Source of the DNA: Thermococcus indicus
GTDB lineage: Archaea; Methanobacteriota_B; Thermococci; Thermococcales; Thermococcaceae
Assembly: GCF_006274605.1 (NCBI RefSeq)
Contig: NZ_CP040846.1
Coordinates: 930,001-994,000, forward strand
DNA: 64,000 nucleotides
Reading direction: 5' to 3'
Shown: positions 18,611 to 27,504 of the stretch, one piece after another
Layout of the letters: every line of letters starts with the position of its first letter
Position numbering within the stretch: the first letter of the stretch is position 1
Program-made: the position numbers and the translations under genes
Notes under the pieces: model-generated
Told to the model about the DNA's origin: nothing
Databases searched by the model: none
Seen by the model: only the letters and a program-made list of their open reading frames with translations

Positions 18611-19579
18611 TTATCGGAACATCTCTCTATACGTCCCTTTTACCCCTCTGTTAAGGTGTTCCCAGCCGAGAACAGGCATCTCCCTTCTTTTTCCATCGGT
18701 GGTAATGTAAACCCCGGCCCCTTCAAGAACCCTTCCGATGACGGTGCATCGTATGGGGAGTTCCTCCAGCAGGTTTTCGGGAATGGTGAAGATCAGCTCG
18801 AACTCCTCCCCGCTCGCGAGGGCCATCTCAATCGGGTCCAGTCCCAGGGCCTTCGCTACTTCCCTAGCCTCCTCCCGAACTGGCAGTTTTTGAGCCTCGA
18901 CCTCTATTCTCACGCCGCTCATCCTGGCCAGGAGGTGCAGCTCCTTGCTCGGGCCGTCACTCACATCGATGGCCGCGTTCGCAAGCTTGCTCAGTTTGGT
19001 TCCCTCCTCTACTCTGGCCCTCGGTTCGAGGAGCTTCTCATAGAGGGGTTCCCTTATCTTTTCAGGCACGTCGAGACCATGCTTCCATACGAGGAGTCCA
19101 GCCAAAGCTCTTCCAAGGTCCCCCGTAACGCAGACCAAATCCCCTGGCCTCGCCCCGCTCCTCGTGAGGAGTCTCTTGGTCCTCCCAAGGGCGATTCCGT
19201 CTATTATCAAATCGTCCGCCTCGTTCGTGTCGGCGCTGAGAACGGGGACCCCGTAGAACTCGATGGCCTCACCGATGCCCTTGGCTATTCCTTCGAGGTA
19301 CTCCCCGCTCAAATTCTCAGGAACGCCGAGGGAGAAGAGGAAGCCTACAGGCTTTGCTCCCATAGCCGCGACGTCGCTCACGTTCATTGTGACGGCCTTG
19401 AAGCCGACCTGTTCGGGCGTCATTACCTCCGGCACGTCGGTCTTTCTGACCAGCATGTCGTTCGTTGCCACAAGCCATTCGTCGCCGAGCTTGATTGCCC
19501 CTGCATCGTCGCCCAGGGGCAGGCCCCCCTGCCTCTTGAGGTGCCTGAGGAAGAGGGAGATTATCTCGGATTCCCTCAA
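18611..19579 (-). CDS. thiL: thiamine-monophosphate kinase
   Basis: ThiL phosphorylates thiamine monophosphate to the active cofactor thiamine diphosphate. The 322 residues contain the family ATP/metal motifs LPLGDDAGAIKLG, NVSDVAAMGAKP, a TGDLGRALAGL segment and AAIDVSDGPSKEL. The start overlaps the stop of the EndoQ gene upstream by four bases, so the two are coupled. TPP is needed by 2-oxoacid:ferredoxin oxidoreductases, central in Thermococcus peptide metabolism. No riboswitch is visible upstream because the gene lies inside an operon. Confidence 0.92.
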   Translation of the reverse strand: MRESEIISLFLRHLKRQGGLPLGDDAGAIKLGDEWLVATNDMLVRKTDVPEVMTPEQVGFKAVTMNVSDVAAMGAKPVGFLFSLGVPENLSGEYLEGIAKGIGEAIEFYGVPVLSADTNEADDLIIDGIALGRTKRLLTRSGARPGDLVCVTGDLGRALAGLLVWKHGLDVPEKIREPLYEKLLEPRARVEEGTKLSKLANAAIDVSDGPSKELHLLARMSGVRIEVEAQKLPVREEAREVAKALGLDPIEMALASGEEFELIFTIPENLLEELPIRCTVIGRVLEGAGVYITTDGKRREMPVLGWEHLNRGVKGTYREMFR

Positions 19580-20838
19580 CGTTTCACCTCCAGAAACTCG
19601 GTTATGCTCCTCTGCCTCGGCCTTTCCTCCTCCGGGACGGAAACCTCAACGCTCTCAAGCTCCTCAACGCTCGCCTTCCTTATTTCCTCGGGGAGCTTTA
19701 TCTCGCCGTACTTTCCTCCGCCGCCGGGAATAACTATCAGCTTGCCCTCCCTGTAGGCCCACACCGCTTTGGCAACTTCCTCGTGGACTTCAGCCAGGTT
19801 TTCCAGCGGCACATCGACGAGAACCCTTATCTCGCTCCCGAACTCCCTCAAAAAGCGCTCCCAGATTAGCCTTACCGCCTTTGTCTCCACTCCCCTGCCG
19901 ATTACCATCGCTATTATCTCCGCGAGTGGGGCTAAACGGAGGTAAGGCGGCCTGTCCTTCGGCCTCTCCTCAGTGTCAGCCAGCTCGAGGATCCTGTCGT
20001 GAACGCCCTTCTTTATCCGGCCGCCGCACTTCGGGCACTTCCATTTGAAGGCCCTCGCCTCGCCGGGGGAGTAGTGGGTGTAACAGCGGGAACAGGCGGT
20101 TAAATGGTACTTGCCCAGCCTCGGGTCGAGGCCGGCGTTGAGAACGATTTTCCTGCCCCCTTTCCTTAGAATCGCCTTCCGGATCTCCTCGAAGGTGGCA
20201 TCTTTGACCTCGAAGCGGTTGAACTCCCTTCCGAGCCGGTGGGGCATCGGGGAATGGGCATCGCTGTTGCTGAGGTAGGTTAGGGAGTGGTGGGCCTTTA
20301 TCCTGTCGGCCATCTCCGAATCCGCCGAGAGGCCCAGCTCGAGGAACTGAATTTTTGCCCCTTGGTAGGCCTCCTTTAAGCTGTCGTACTCCTTGTAGAG
20401 ACTCGTCCAGGGGGTGAAGGCGTGCGCTGGGCCTATTAGAACGCCGAGTTCGTTGGCGAGGTCTGCTATCTCCGCTGCCGGAAGGTTAACCCTCGGCCTT
20501 CCTTCGGCCTCGATGTCCCCCGAGTACTTCCTCAGCTCCTCCCTCATCTCCCGGACGGTGGAGATGCTCGGAAAGATTAGGACGTGGTGAACGCGCCGGT
20601 TGTCTTCCACCTCGGCCGTGAGGAGGAAGCGAATCCCGTTCCTCTCGTAGGTCCCCTCGTCCACCTTTTCGGTGTACCTCAGCAGCTCCTCCTCCCACTT
20701 CGGGTTGAGTATATCGCCGGTTCCGACTACCCCGAGACCCTTGAACCTTGCGTTCTCGGCGAGATTGGGAATAGTCATGGCCTTCGAGACGGCCTTTGAG
20801 TAGCGCGAGTGTATGTGAAGGTCGGCATCAACATGCAT
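19576..20838 (-). CDS. endoQ: endonuclease Q (PHP domain, TIGR00375)
   Basis: EndoQ nicks DNA 5' of deaminated bases such as uracil and hypoxanthine and is a repair enzyme of Thermococcales. The 420 residues start with the PHP metal motif DADLHIHSRYS, continue with ETAEVED/HHVLIFP-like histidine motifs, GPAHAFTPW and SNSDAHSPMPHR, then a four-Cys zinc ribbon (CSRCY ... CPKCGG at about 263-285). The C-terminus has QRSITEFL, a PIP-box match (QxxIxxFL), as expected for PCNA binding. GAGGTGG precedes the ATG. It sits between the ClC gene and thiL on one strand. Confidence 0.9.
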   Translation of the reverse strand: MHVDADLHIHSRYSKAVSKAMTIPNLAENARFKGLGVVGTGDILNPKWEEELLRYTEKVDEGTYERNGIRFLLTAEVEDNRRVHHVLIFPSISTVREMREELRKYSGDIEAEGRPRVNLPAAEIADLANELGVLIGPAHAFTPWTSLYKEYDSLKEAYQGAKIQFLELGLSADSEMADRIKAHHSLTYLSNSDAHSPMPHRLGREFNRFEVKDATFEEIRKAILRKGGRKIVLNAGLDPRLGKYHLTACSRCYTHYSPGEARAFKWKCPKCGGRIKKGVHDRILELADTEERPKDRPPYLRLAPLAEIIAMVIGRGVETKAVRLIWERFLREFGSEIRVLVDVPLENLAEVHEEVAKAVWAYREGKLIVIPGGGGKYGEIKLPEEIRKASVEELESVEVSVPEEERPRQRSITEFLEVKR

Positions 20839-20847
20839 GAAACCACC

Positions 20848-22569
20848 TCATTCTATATACATTCCCTCCAGACCGCGGTAGTAGGCGCGGTATATGTCCC
20901 TTTTGGTGACCACCCCGACGAGCCTCCTGCTCTCGGGGCTTTCCAGGACGGGCAGGAGGTTCTGGTCGTGGGCCATGAGCTTCTCGAAGGCATCCTCCGC
21001 AGTTTCCGTTGGATAAGTTACTCCGTAGGGCCGGCGGATGAATCGCTTCACCGGAAGCCGCTTTACACCCGACGGCTTTTTTAGAATGTCCTTTATTCCG
21101 ATTATACCAACCACTTCCATTTTCTCGTTGACCACGGGGAAGCAGTCGTGTCCGGTTTCACCTATCAGGTGCTCCACGTCAAAGAGAGTCCTGTTCTCGG
21201 TCACATAGACCGGCTCGCGGGTCATTATCTCGCCTACGGATATCGTTTCCAGGATTACGGGCTTTCCGGTCTTGACGCGGTAGCCCTTTCTGATGAGCTT
21301 GAGGGTGTAGATGGACTCCCCGTTGAGGAAGAATCTCGCGGTAAGGAAGCCTATGGTCGCGGAGGTCATCACCGCAGGGAGAACCGCGTAGCTTCTCGTT
21401 AGTTCGGTCACCATTAGTATCTGGGTCAGCGGTGCTTGAGTCATTCCGCTGAAGAAGGCCGCCATTCCCGCTAGAGCATAAACGGCAGGATTGGCACCGA
21501 GACCCGGGAAGAGGAGTCTCACGACCTCCCCAAAGGCAGCTCCGAACATCGTTCCTATGTAGAGGCTCGGGGCGAAGACGCCGCCGCTCTGGCCGGATCC
21601 TATCGTCAGGGCCGTTGCCAGCATCTTAACCAGTCCGAGAATTATGAGCAGCTCTACCGCCAGCTCCCCGTAGAAGGCCATCTTCATCCCCTCGTAGCCT
21701 ATTCCGAATATACCGTAGGCCGGGAACAGCATCCCCAGAACTCCGACCCCAAAACCGCCCATCACGGGTTTTATGATTTCGGGCACGTTGGCCTTCGAAA
21801 ATCCGTCAACCACGCGGTAGAGGAAGCGGGCGTAGAACGCCGCCAGAAGGCCGAGGCCCAGGCCAAGGAGAAAGAACAGGGGGAGCTCTGGCAGTGTATG
21901 GCCGATCTCTCCGGGAACCTCTATCTCCACCGCCCCCTTGAGAACGGCGAGCGTCAGGGCGTTGCCGGTGACGGCGGCGATGAATATGGGCACGAGGTTT
22001 ATCGAGAAAGCCCCCATGTAGACAACCTCCAGGGCGAACATTGCCCCCGCGAGCGGGGTGTTGAAGGTTCCGGCTATGCCCGCCGCCAGGCCACATGTTA
22101 CGAGGAGCTTTTTCATCTCCCTCGATAGGTTGAACCAGCGCGCCAGAATGGAGGTCAGGGAAGCTCCGATGAACCCTATCGGCCCCTCACGCCCCACGCT
22201 GCCACCGGAGCCTATGGTTATCGCGGTGGCTATCGTCTTCAGAACCGCGAACTTTCCGGGGATGTTGCCCCCCTTGAATATGACCGCCTCTATGACCTCG
22301 GGGATGCCGTTTCCCTTGATTTCGGGGCATTTGATTACGAAGAACGCAACGATGAACGCGCCGAGCGTGGGGAGGAGGATGTATCCGATATTAAAGCTCC
22401 CGACGTTATAAGAAACGTTCGGGAGAAGCCATTCAAAGAAGAACCTGTGAACGAATCCTATGAACACCCTGAAAACGACGGCCCCTACACCTCCCACTAG
22501 GCCGGCCAGTATGGAGAACACCATTACGATGCCCCACTTCCTGAGGTACGCCCCGTCTCCGGAGGTCAT
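20848..22569 (-). CDS. ClC family chloride channel/transporter with CBS pair
   Basis: 573 residues from the ATG at 22569. The membrane domain carries the ClC anion-binding motifs: KGNGIPEV near helix D, GSVGREGPIGF with the gating Glu at helix F, and GQSGGVFAPSLYIG at helix N. Two CBS domains follow from about residue 440 (VGEIMTREPVYV and VKRFIRRPYGVTYPTETAE), likely sensing adenine nucleotides. Channel or proton-coupled antiporter cannot be decided. A TATA-like TTTTTATTT at about 22590-22600 on the minus strand implies a leaderless or very short leader. The gene heads the run toward EndoQ and thiL. Confidence 0.9.
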   Translation of the reverse strand: MTSGDGAYLRKWGIVMVFSILAGLVGGVGAVVFRVFIGFVHRFFFEWLLPNVSYNVGSFNIGYILLPTLGAFIVAFFVIKCPEIKGNGIPEVIEAVIFKGGNIPGKFAVLKTIATAITIGSGGSVGREGPIGFIGASLTSILARWFNLSREMKKLLVTCGLAAGIAGTFNTPLAGAMFALEVVYMGAFSINLVPIFIAAVTGNALTLAVLKGAVEIEVPGEIGHTLPELPLFFLLGLGLGLLAAFYARFLYRVVDGFSKANVPEIIKPVMGGFGVGVLGMLFPAYGIFGIGYEGMKMAFYGELAVELLIILGLVKMLATALTIGSGQSGGVFAPSLYIGTMFGAAFGEVVRLLFPGLGANPAVYALAGMAAFFSGMTQAPLTQILMVTELTRSYAVLPAVMTSATIGFLTARFFLNGESIYTLKLIRKGYRVKTGKPVILETISVGEIMTREPVYVTENRTLFDVEHLIGETGHDCFPVVNEKMEVVGIIGIKDILKKPSGVKRLPVKRFIRRPYGVTYPTETAEDAFEKLMAHDQNLLPVLESPESRRLVGVVTKRDIYRAYYRGLEGMYIE

Positions 22570-22644
22570 CAAATGGGGGTTGGTGTCCCAAATAAAAAGC
22601 TTAAGCTTTTATACCACCTTCCCGAACTCCCACCGGTGGAAACT

Positions 22645-23115
22645 ATGAAAGTTGAAGGATTTGTTGCTTCCCTTAGAAACGCCGAGAGTATAGGCGAGCT
22701 TTTCAAGATACTGGCCGAGAAAGGTGCCCCCCTGGCCGAGCTGGACGGGAAGAGGTTTCTCATCGTCGTTGAGGGTGACTTTGAGGGCAGAAAGTTCTGG
22801 ACCGAGATAAACGGAGAGAAGGCCAACCAGGCCCTCGGCGATGCGATGCTCAACTCCTCAAGCTTCCCCTTCAAGTGCAGGCGCCCCTACACGGGCGGAA
22901 ACGTTATCTTTGTGGACTTCGGCGATATTGAGGTCGAGGAGTTCCTCGTTGCGTACCGCGACCCCGAGTACGGTATCTTTTACCGCGTCAGGAACGGAGA
23001 GGCCGAGGAGATAACAAAGGAGGAATACGAGAAACTGCTCCCCGAGATGCCCGAGTTCAAAATAAAGTCAATGAGCGAGGAGGAAATGAGCGCCATGGGG
23101 GCTTTCTTCGGCTGA
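22645..23115 (+). CDS. conserved hypothetical protein
   Basis: 156 residues from the ATG at 22645 (MKVEGFVASLRNAESIGELF), preceded by GGTGGA; the longer frame from 22573 is rejected because a TTTTATA element at about 22608-22614 places the transcript start near 22637. Soluble, acidic, alpha/beta, with no family recognised and no catalytic motif visible. It contains a possible partial-duplication pair of strands, FLIVVEGDFEG and NVIFVDFGDIEV. It is divergent from the ClC gene and convergent with the antiporter remnant. Codon use is like the surrounding core genes, so it is probably a real and expressed gene. Confidence 0.7.
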   Translation: MKVEGFVASLRNAESIGELFKILAEKGAPLAELDGKRFLIVVEGDFEGRKFWTEINGEKANQALGDAMLNSSSFPFKCRRPYTGGNVIFVDFGDIEVEEFLVAYRDPEYGIFYRVRNGEAEEITKEEYEKLLPEMPEFKIKSMSEEEMSAMGAFFG

Positions 23116-23127
23116 GAAAAGGAGGGC

Positions 23128-23798
23128 TCACCCGGAGCCCTTCAGCTCTTTTATCCTCTTCTTCGTGCTCTCTATCCTCTCAACCTTTGCGCTGGCCTTC
23201 TGCGCCCTCGTTGTCTCTATCTCCTCCTTGAACGCCCATTTGAGCAGCGGCGGGGTTATCAGCACCGAGACAGTTATGAATATCAGCGTCGCCGCTATGA
23301 ACTCGGGGGCATGCTCGGGGCTTATCGCTCCCCCGTGTATTGCCACCATAAGGTCAACGAGAGCAACTTCAGTTCTTGGCACGGAACCAATACCCATCTG
23401 GAGCGACATACGGAGGTTCTCCTTTGTGAAGAGGAAATCCCTTCCGCGGCCCCAGGCGGTTATCCACGCTCCCAGTCCCCTTCCCGCCACTTTTCCGAAG
23501 ACGGCAACGGTGGTAAGAACCGCCGCGAGGATAAGGGCGTTGGCGTTTTGGAAGACGGTCAGGTTGAGCATCGCTCCCGCGTGGACGAAGAAGAAGGGTA
23601 TCAGCAGGCCGTAGCCGATGGCCCTCACGTCCTCCATGAGGCGCTTTCCTTCGGGGAGTTTCGAGAGGACGAGGCCCATCATGAACGCACCCTCTATCGC
23701 AGCCGCGAACCAACCTTCAGCCAAAGCCGCGAAGAGGAACATCATTCCGAGAACCACTCCGAGGATTCCCTTCTCCACGTGAAGCCTCTCGGCGAATT
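23128..23798 (-). pseudogene. CPA2 Na+/H+ antiporter, C-terminal half only
   Basis: About 216 residues from the first in-frame ATG, with the frame open further back through KFAERLH to the TnpB end. The sequence is the second half of a NapA/KefB-type cation:proton antiporter, with about six hydrophobic segments including AIGYGLLIPFFFVHAGAMLNL and MSLQMGIGSVPRTEVALV. Full-length members have about 12 segments and 380-400 residues, so roughly 180 N-terminal residues are missing. The break falls exactly where the TnpB element ends, and the missing half is not found on the other side. The simplest reading is a gene destroyed by insertion with deletion. Confidence 0.75.
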
Positions 23799-23970
23799 TT
23801 ATCTGACCTCCTCTCCGCCCTGAAGGGCGAGGGTTCCAGCGAGGAACCCCCTACCCAACTGGCGGGGAGGTTTGGGGGTTCTCATCAGGGCAACCCTTGA
23901 AAAGGGTTCTTCGAACCCCTCCGGCCCGGTCTCAGGCCAGTTACCCCTCCTCTGAGCGTAAAGACCGCTC
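23799..23970 (-). ncRNA. predicted omega/reRNA region at the TnpB 3' end
   Basis: In characterised TnpB elements the guide RNA scaffold is made from the 3' end of tnpB and the right end, with the guide read from flanking DNA. Here the last ~170 bases are unusually rich in GC stems on the minus strand, and CGCCC-TTCA-GGGCG (23816-23829) is a perfect terminal hairpin. If the rule holds, the guide would begin just past the element, in AATTCGCCGAGAGGCTTC of the antiporter remnant. Exact ends are not fixed by sequence alone. Confidence 0.4.
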
Positions 23971-25157
23971 AAGTTCGGGGTTATGGTTTTGAGAGCCTTC
24001 TTCAAAATATTAAAAGCTCCAACCAAGTCAGCATTGAAGATAAGCCCCGTTGCGGGACACTTAAATAATCCACGAATGAAGCGAGCCCCCTCGTGGGGCT
24101 TCCCGCAAACGGGGCAAAGCTTAGACGTGAAGGCCTCATTCACAACCACAACACAAATACCATACTCTTCCGCAACCTCAGTCAAGCGTTTAATCACGTA
24201 ATTGAACCGCCAGACGTGAGAGAGGAGGAAATTCTGTTTACTGCCCTTATCAGAGTTTCTGGTTATGCCTTTCGGATAGCCAACGACAATTCTGCTAACT
24301 CCCAAATCGTAGAGTTTCTTAACAGTCTGTCTAATGGCGGTATTGATGTAGTGTTTTGCCTGAAGTTTCGCTTTATTGTGCATTTTCCTGAGTTTTCTAC
24401 TCGTGTTAGCCCCACTCTTGTTGAGTTTGGACTGATACTCTGCAATCTTCTTCCGCCAGTAAAAGTCAATGCTCTTTACCGGCCTCCCGTTCACGAGGAG
24501 GCTTTTTCCGTTTTCAACGTAAACGGCCATGAGATTGTTTACTCCAAGGTCAATTCCCGCTGAGAGATTTCCCCGTGGTGTTCTTGGGAGTTTAATCCAT
24601 TCCTCACCTTCGAGTTTTTCCTCAACTGCGAGGCTTAAGTGAGCATACCACTTCCTCTTTATGGAGTCGTAAGTTATTTCTAACCGCCCTTGCTTGCCCT
24701 TTAAGTGTATTCTGCCCTTGAATTGAATTTCAAGGCGTCCGAACTTCCCAAGACCTTTTAGAATAAGCTTATTCCCGTCAATCTTGTACTGGTCGTTTCT
24801 CAGGACGATTACGAGTTTTCTCTTCCTGTCTTCCTTCAAGTAGTTCGGTGGTTTTGGCTTGAGCCAGTCAGGAAGTTCTCCATTTCGCTTTTTTCGAAGG
24901 AGGGAGAAGAAGGAACGCCAGGCTTCCGCGTTTTTTCTGGCTATTTGCTGGACTGTGGCTGAACCGATTTCTCTCTTAAACTCCTTATAAACGGTCTTCT
25001 CTGTTGAGTTGAAGTCCACGATTTGCCCTTGGAAGAATTGTTGTCTCCTCAGGTAGTTTATTCTGTTCCAGACTTTGGCTCCAAGGTCGGCTAACTCAAA
25101 GAGTACTTTCTCTTGTTCTTTGCTTGGTTGGAGTTTTACCGTTACGCTCCTTTTCAT
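23799..25157 (-). mobile_element. tnpB: IS200/IS605-type TnpB (RNA-guided nuclease) element without TnpA
   Basis: 452 residues. The N-terminal domain (MKRSVTVKLQPSKEQEKVLF) is followed by the split RuvC nuclease: D203 in GIDLGVNNL, E341 in VVVVNEAF, D377 in FNADLVGAFNI, so all three catalytic acids are present. The zinc ribbon between them has C348, C351 and C367 but Thr370 where the fourth Cys is usual. No tnpA is beside it, so movement would need a helper. A perfect 5-bp hairpin (23816-23829) lies at the right end. The TnpB fold cuts DNA guided by an RNA from its own 3' end. A TATA-like TTTTTTAAAG lies upstream of the ATG at 25157. Confidence 0.92.
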
Positions 25158-25199
25158 TCCAAAGTATAGTGTGAGTTTTAGGCTTTAAAAAAGTATCGA

Positions 25200-25214
25200 T
25201 CTTCCATTCGAAGA
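25200..25214. repeat. possible left-end hairpin of the TnpB element
   Basis: TCTTC-CATTC-GAAGA is a perfect 5-bp hairpin about 45 bases before the tnpB ATG, where a subterminal IS605 left-end hairpin would be expected. The boundary of the element toward 25250 is not clear, and no target duplication is expected for this family. Confidence 0.3.
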
Positions 25215-25336
25215 CTCGTTAGTTTACTTGCCGTGCTCCCATCGTGAACGGCGAAGCTTGAGGAAGAAAAACATAAAAAATAAGTTCCCCGGCATGCTTA
25301 TTAACTATGAAGGCAAAATCTTGGGGAGGAATAGCG

Positions 25337-26684
25337 ATGTCTGTGACCGGTGCATCGAACGTCCTGGTTCCAAGCGTTGACCTGCTGGTCTACGTATTCT
25401 TCGTCGTCCTTGCGGTGGGACTGGTTTCACTCCTCGTGAGCAGGAGGTTCAATGTATCCTACATTCCCCTCTTCATGTTCCTCGGCATACTGGTCGGCCC
25501 CGTTCTTGGGCTCCTGAACCGGAACCTTGCCAACGAGCTCTTCAACTACGTCCGCGTCTTCGGCCTGGTGATGATACTCTTCACGGAGGGTCACACCCTC
25601 AGCTGGAAGATGCTCAAAAGGAACTTCAAGACCATACTGGCCCTGGACACCATCGGACTCCTTCTCACCGCGTTCATCATTGGCGGAATCTTTTCATGGC
25701 TCTTTCACGTGCCCTTCATCGTCGGGTTCCTTTTCGGGGCGATCATAGGTGCCACCGACCCGGCCACATTAATTCCCCTCTTCAGGCAGTACCGCGTCCG
25801 CGAGGACATCGAGACCGTCATCGTCACCGAGTCGATATTCAACGACCCGATGGGAATAGTTCTCGCATCGGTGGCCGTCGCGATGCTGGTTCCAGAGGCG
25901 TCCAGCGCGAGGTTTCTGGAGGCCATAGCCAGCTACATCGGTCTCTATCCAGCCGCCATCGTTTTCTTCCTGTATCAGATGGGTGCGTCGATACTCATGG
26001 GGGCACTGCTCGGTGTTGTCGGGTACAACATCCTGAAGAGGACGGAGGTTAGGGACTTCCCTGAGATCGTCATATTCTCCCTTGTGATGGCCTTTGGGGG
26101 CTTTCTTCTGGGTGAACTGACTCAAGCATCGGGCTACCTTGTGGCCACAGTTACGGGCATCGTTCTCGGCAACCATAAGGTCTTCTTCAGGGACGATATC
26201 TCCGTGGTCAAGAAGGTCATGAGGGCCGTCGAGAGGGAGGTTCACTTCAACGAGAGTCTCGCTACAATCTCCACCATCTTCATCTTCACCCTCCTGGGCG
26301 CGAGCCTGAACCCCGGGATAATAAAGGGCCACATCGTGGGGGGGTGTTATCATAGCGTTCGCCCTGATGCTGGTTGCAAGACCCCTTGCCTCCCTTCCCG
26401 TTCTGAAGTGGCGCTCCTTCAAGGACTACCTGTTCATATCGCTTGAGGGCCCGAGGGGCGTCGTTCCCGCTGCCCTTGCCAGCCTTCCCCTGACTCTTGG
26501 AATCACCTACAACAACCCCGACCTGGTTCAGTGGGGAGAAACCATCCTCAGCGTCACCATAATCACCGTCCTCGTCACGGTCCTCGTGGAGACCCTCTGG
26601 GTTCCGATACTCAGGAGGGAACTGCTCGAGGTGAGGAGCATCGAGAGGGAGATGGAGAAGGCAGGCTACCGGCCCAATTCTTAG
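25337..26684 (+). pseudogene. NhaP-type Na+/H+ antiporter, frameshifted in a G7 run
   Basis: A CPA1-like antiporter with about 12 hydrophobic segments, including VSYIPLFMFLGILVGPVLG, GATDPATLIPLF and VTESIFNDPMGIVLA (the ND transport motif). The start at 25337 follows GGGAGGA; an upstream ATG at 25307 is less likely. The frame leaves the family at 26338-26344, a run of seven G, and ends at 26446 in unrelated residues. Shifting by one base gives GGVIIAFALMLVARPLASLP and the rest of the antiporter to 26684. Six G would restore one frame of about 448 codons. Either a recent mutation or a homopolymer sequencing error. The functional neighbour at 23128 is also a broken antiporter. Confidence 0.85.
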
Positions 26685-26814
26685 GCCATCTTTTACGGTT
26701 CCCGAAGGGATTGGGTTTTGTTCTGGCTTATTTTGGTTCGGATGCGGCCCATTTTTGGCCGGCAAGTATATAAAGTTCGGCAGATTATAGAATTACACGG
26801 GAATGGTGGTTTGA

Positions 26815-27504
26815 ATGCGGACTTGGGAAAGATGGGTGATCCTGCTGGCCAGGGGCATTGTTTTTATTGGTCTGATAAGTGCCTTGCAGTATGGCAAATC
26901 CGATCAGATAGCGGCCGCCGCGGCCGGGTTCGTGGCGCTGTTTGTCCCGGACATCGTCAGGAGGATCTATCCAAACCCAAGCAGGAGGATCTGGCCCTGG
27001 GTGAGCCCCTTTTACAACGATGGTGTTTACACACTCTTCTCGATATTCATGGCCGCCCACATAACGTTCCTCAACGTGCCATTCGTCCATCTGGATCTCT
27101 ACAACCAGGTCTGGGGTGGAGCTGACATACCCAGTCACTACCTCAGTGGTCTTGTAACGTGGGTCATATTCAACGAGGTCGTTCTGGAATCGTCGAGGAC
27201 GTACAATCTCAACTGGAGCCAGAGGAGGATAATCGGCATAAGTCTCTTTGCACTGGTCCTCGTGGGGGTTGTCTGGGAGTTCTTTGAGGTTGTAATGCAA
27301 CCATCAATGCCGTGGCTCTATGAGAGCCTGAGAAACAAGACCCAGGACGTCGTGATGGAAGTTCTGGGCTTCCTTACTGGAATACTCCTGGTGTACCGCC
27401 TTGAGTACCCGTATTCCATGGTCAAGCCATTTCCGGGTAGTAGGGGAGCCGGAAAGGAACCCTCGGTTAGTGCGCTCCCTGATATAAAAAAAGTCGGGAG
27501 GTAA
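26815..27504 (+). CDS. polytopic membrane protein, YjdF-like
   Basis: 229 residues with about six hydrophobic segments. Conserved-looking polar residues lie in membrane regions: PSHYLSGLVTWVIFNEVVLE, VGVVWEFFEVV and KTQDVVMEVLGFLTGILLV. This H..G / WEF.E / D..ME..GF..G pattern resembles DUF2238 (YjdF) inner membrane proteins, whose role is unknown. ATG at 26815 follows GGTGG, and AGTATATAAAG at about 26764-26774 is a good TATA box. The gene ends one base before the convergent agmatinase gene ends. Confidence 0.65.
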   Translation: MRTWERWVILLARGIVFIGLISALQYGKSDQIAAAAAGFVALFVPDIVRRIYPNPSRRIWPWVSPFYNDGVYTLFSIFMAAHITFLNVPFVHLDLYNQVWGGADIPSHYLSGLVTWVIFNEVVLESSRTYNLNWSQRRIIGISLFALVLVGVVWEFFEVVMQPSMPWLYESLRNKTQDVVMEVLGFLTGILLVYRLEYPYSMVKPFPGSRGAGKEPSVSALPDIKKVGR

